This document shows positions 4,970 through 5,893 of a stretch of DNA of 5,893 bases, piece after piece. A model generated the notes under the pieces. That model had not been told where the DNA came from and ran no database searches. It worked only from the letters and a program-made list of their open reading frames with translations. The stretch covers positions 1-5,893 of the forward strand of contig CAMZFJ010000139.1 in the NCBI GenBank assembly GCA_947306025.1, read 5' to 3'. Position 1 is the first letter of the stretch, and each line of letters starts with the position of its first letter. The translations under genes and the position numbers were made by a program. The stretch is from an uncultured Fibrobacter sp. (lineage in GTDB: Bacteria; Fibrobacterota; Fibrobacteria; Fibrobacterales; Fibrobacteraceae).

Positions 4970-5893
4970 ATGGAAAATGTTGTTATTACAGGTATGGGCT
5001 GCGTTTCCTCTCTCGGAAACTCCCCCGAATTATTGTGGCAGAACTTGCTCGCAGGCAAGTCTGGCATTGCTACCATCCAGCGTTTCGACGCTTCCGCTTA
5101 CACTTCGCGCATAGCAAGTGAAATTCGCGAGTTCGACGCAACGGGCATTTACAGCACAAGAGACCAGTCCAGGTTCTCTCGTTGCATCCAGTATGCTGTC
5201 TACTCTGCATTCCAGGCTCTGCGTCAGGCTGGCATCGCACCGGAAAACGAAAATCCGGAACGCTGCGGTGTTATCATCGGTAGCAGTATCGGTGGTTTGC
5301 AGTATTGCTATGATGCCGCTGTGGCTCTTAGCACTCGTGGTCCGTCCCGAGTCTCTCCGTTCTATATTCCGATGGCTATCGTGAATATGCCGGCTGGTGA
5401 AGTTTGCAACAAGACTGGCTGGATGGGTCCGTCCTACACGGTGACCTCCGCTTGCGCAACTTCCAACCACTCCATCGCTAACGCTTACGACATGATCCGT
5501 CTTGGCCGCTGCGACGTGATGCTCGCTGGTGGTGCCGACGAAACGGTGAACCCGCTCAGCCTCGCTGGCTTTACCAGCATGAAGGCAGTCAGCAAGCGCA
5601 ACGATGCTCCTGAACAGGCTTCCCGCCCGTTCGACAAGGATCGCGATGGTTTCGTGATTGGTGAAGGTGCTGCTGTCCTCGTGCTCGAAAGCGAATCTCA
5701 CGCTAAGGCTCGTGGTGCAAAGATTCTCGCCCGCATCGCCGGTGTTGGCGCAAGCTCCGACGCTTACCACATTTCTGCTCCGCGTCCGGATGGCAAGGGT
5801 GTTATGCTCGCAATGACCAACGCTATGAAGGAAGCTGGCATCGAACCCAAGGATATTAGCTATATTAATACGCACGGAACTTCGACACCGCTC
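4970..5893 (+). CDS. fabF: Beta-ketoacyl-ACP synthase II (FabF), 3' end cut by the window
   Basis: FabF condenses malonyl-ACP with acyl-ACP in the elongation cycle of type II fatty acid synthesis, in the cytoplasm. The first 308 residues are present, and the reading frame is open to the last base. The protein starts MENVVITGMGCVSSLG, the usual N-terminus of this thiolase-fold family. The catalytic cysteine is C162 in TVTSACATSNHS, close to E. coli C163. DRDGFVIGEGAAVLVLE (224-240), SAPRPDGKG (269-277) and THGTSTPL with the first catalytic histidine H302 (301-308) all match. The second histidine, the usual lysine motif and roughly the last quarter of the protein lie beyond the window. The active cysteine argues against a chain-length-factor paralogue. 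Codon use looks strongly biased, as in a highly expressed gene. ATG 4970 is the start expected for the family; no Shine-Dalgarno precedes it. It is divergent from the orn operon. Confidence 0.93.
   Translation, partial: MENVVITGMGCVSSLGNSPELLWQNLLAGKSGIATIQRFDASAYTSRIASEIREFDATGIYSTRDQSRFSRCIQYAVYSAFQALRQAGIAPENENPERCGVIIGSSIGGLQYCYDAAVALSTRGPSRVSPFYIPMAIVNMPAGEVCNKTGWMGPSYTVTSACATSNHSIANAYDMIRLGRCDVMLAGGADETVNPLSLAGFTSMKAVSKRNDAPEQASRPFDKDRDGFVIGEGAAVLVLESESHAKARGAKILARIAGVGASSDAYHISAPRPDGKGVMLAMTNAMKEAGIEPKDISYINTHGTSTPL

Noticed and set aside
5030..5875. A 281-codon open frame antisense to fabF
   Set aside because: fabF on the plus strand shows clear family motifs and biased codons throughout. 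The antisense frame has a composition with many Ser, His and Arg residues, no known motif, and is a by-product of the codon bias.

Overview
The window looks like a chromosomal segment of a Fibrobacter-type bacterium (Fibrobacterota, within the FCB group). The pointers are moderate GC, housekeeping proteins of Gram-negative type, intergenic DNA full of short stop-rich words, and a TAnnTTTG promoter element of the kind described in Bacteroidetes. The genus is inferred from general resemblance and was not tested by a search.

Layout. (1) 19-1713, plus strand: a 564-residue protein that I read as a divergent diadenylate cyclase (DAC, DisA_N-type) protein. It has an unknown N-terminal region of about 250 residues, a DAC core with the DG and RHR motifs at normal spacing, an acidic linker, and an unknown C-terminal region of about 165 residues. 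(2) 1714-1822: a convergent intergenic region with direct and inverted repeats and a REP-like hairpin. The stop codons of both flanking genes lie inside the repeat words. (3) 4610 down to 1823, minus strand: a tight three-gene run, orn (oligoribonuclease), then a small membrane-anchored penicillin-binding transpeptidase, then lgt (prolipoprotein diacylglyceryl transferase). The gaps are 4 and 33 nt, so this is probably one operon. (4) 4611-4969: a divergent intergenic region of about 360 bp holding two copies of a 44-bp tandem repeat, a 14-bp tandem repeat, and an AT-rich promoter region. (5) 4970-5893, plus strand: the first 308 codons of fabF (beta-ketoacyl-ACP synthase II), cut by the window edge.

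How the genes fit together. The minus-strand operon joins RNA turnover (Orn) with two envelope functions, peptidoglycan cross-linking and lipoprotein lipidation. fabF is the first enzyme of lipid supply on the other side. The DAC-like gene is the least ordinary element: it suggests c-di-AMP-type nucleotide signalling by a protein whose domain layout differs from DisA, CdaA and CdaS. The four genes to its right are housekeeping, so the window itself gives no sign of a defence island. What lies to its left is not visible.
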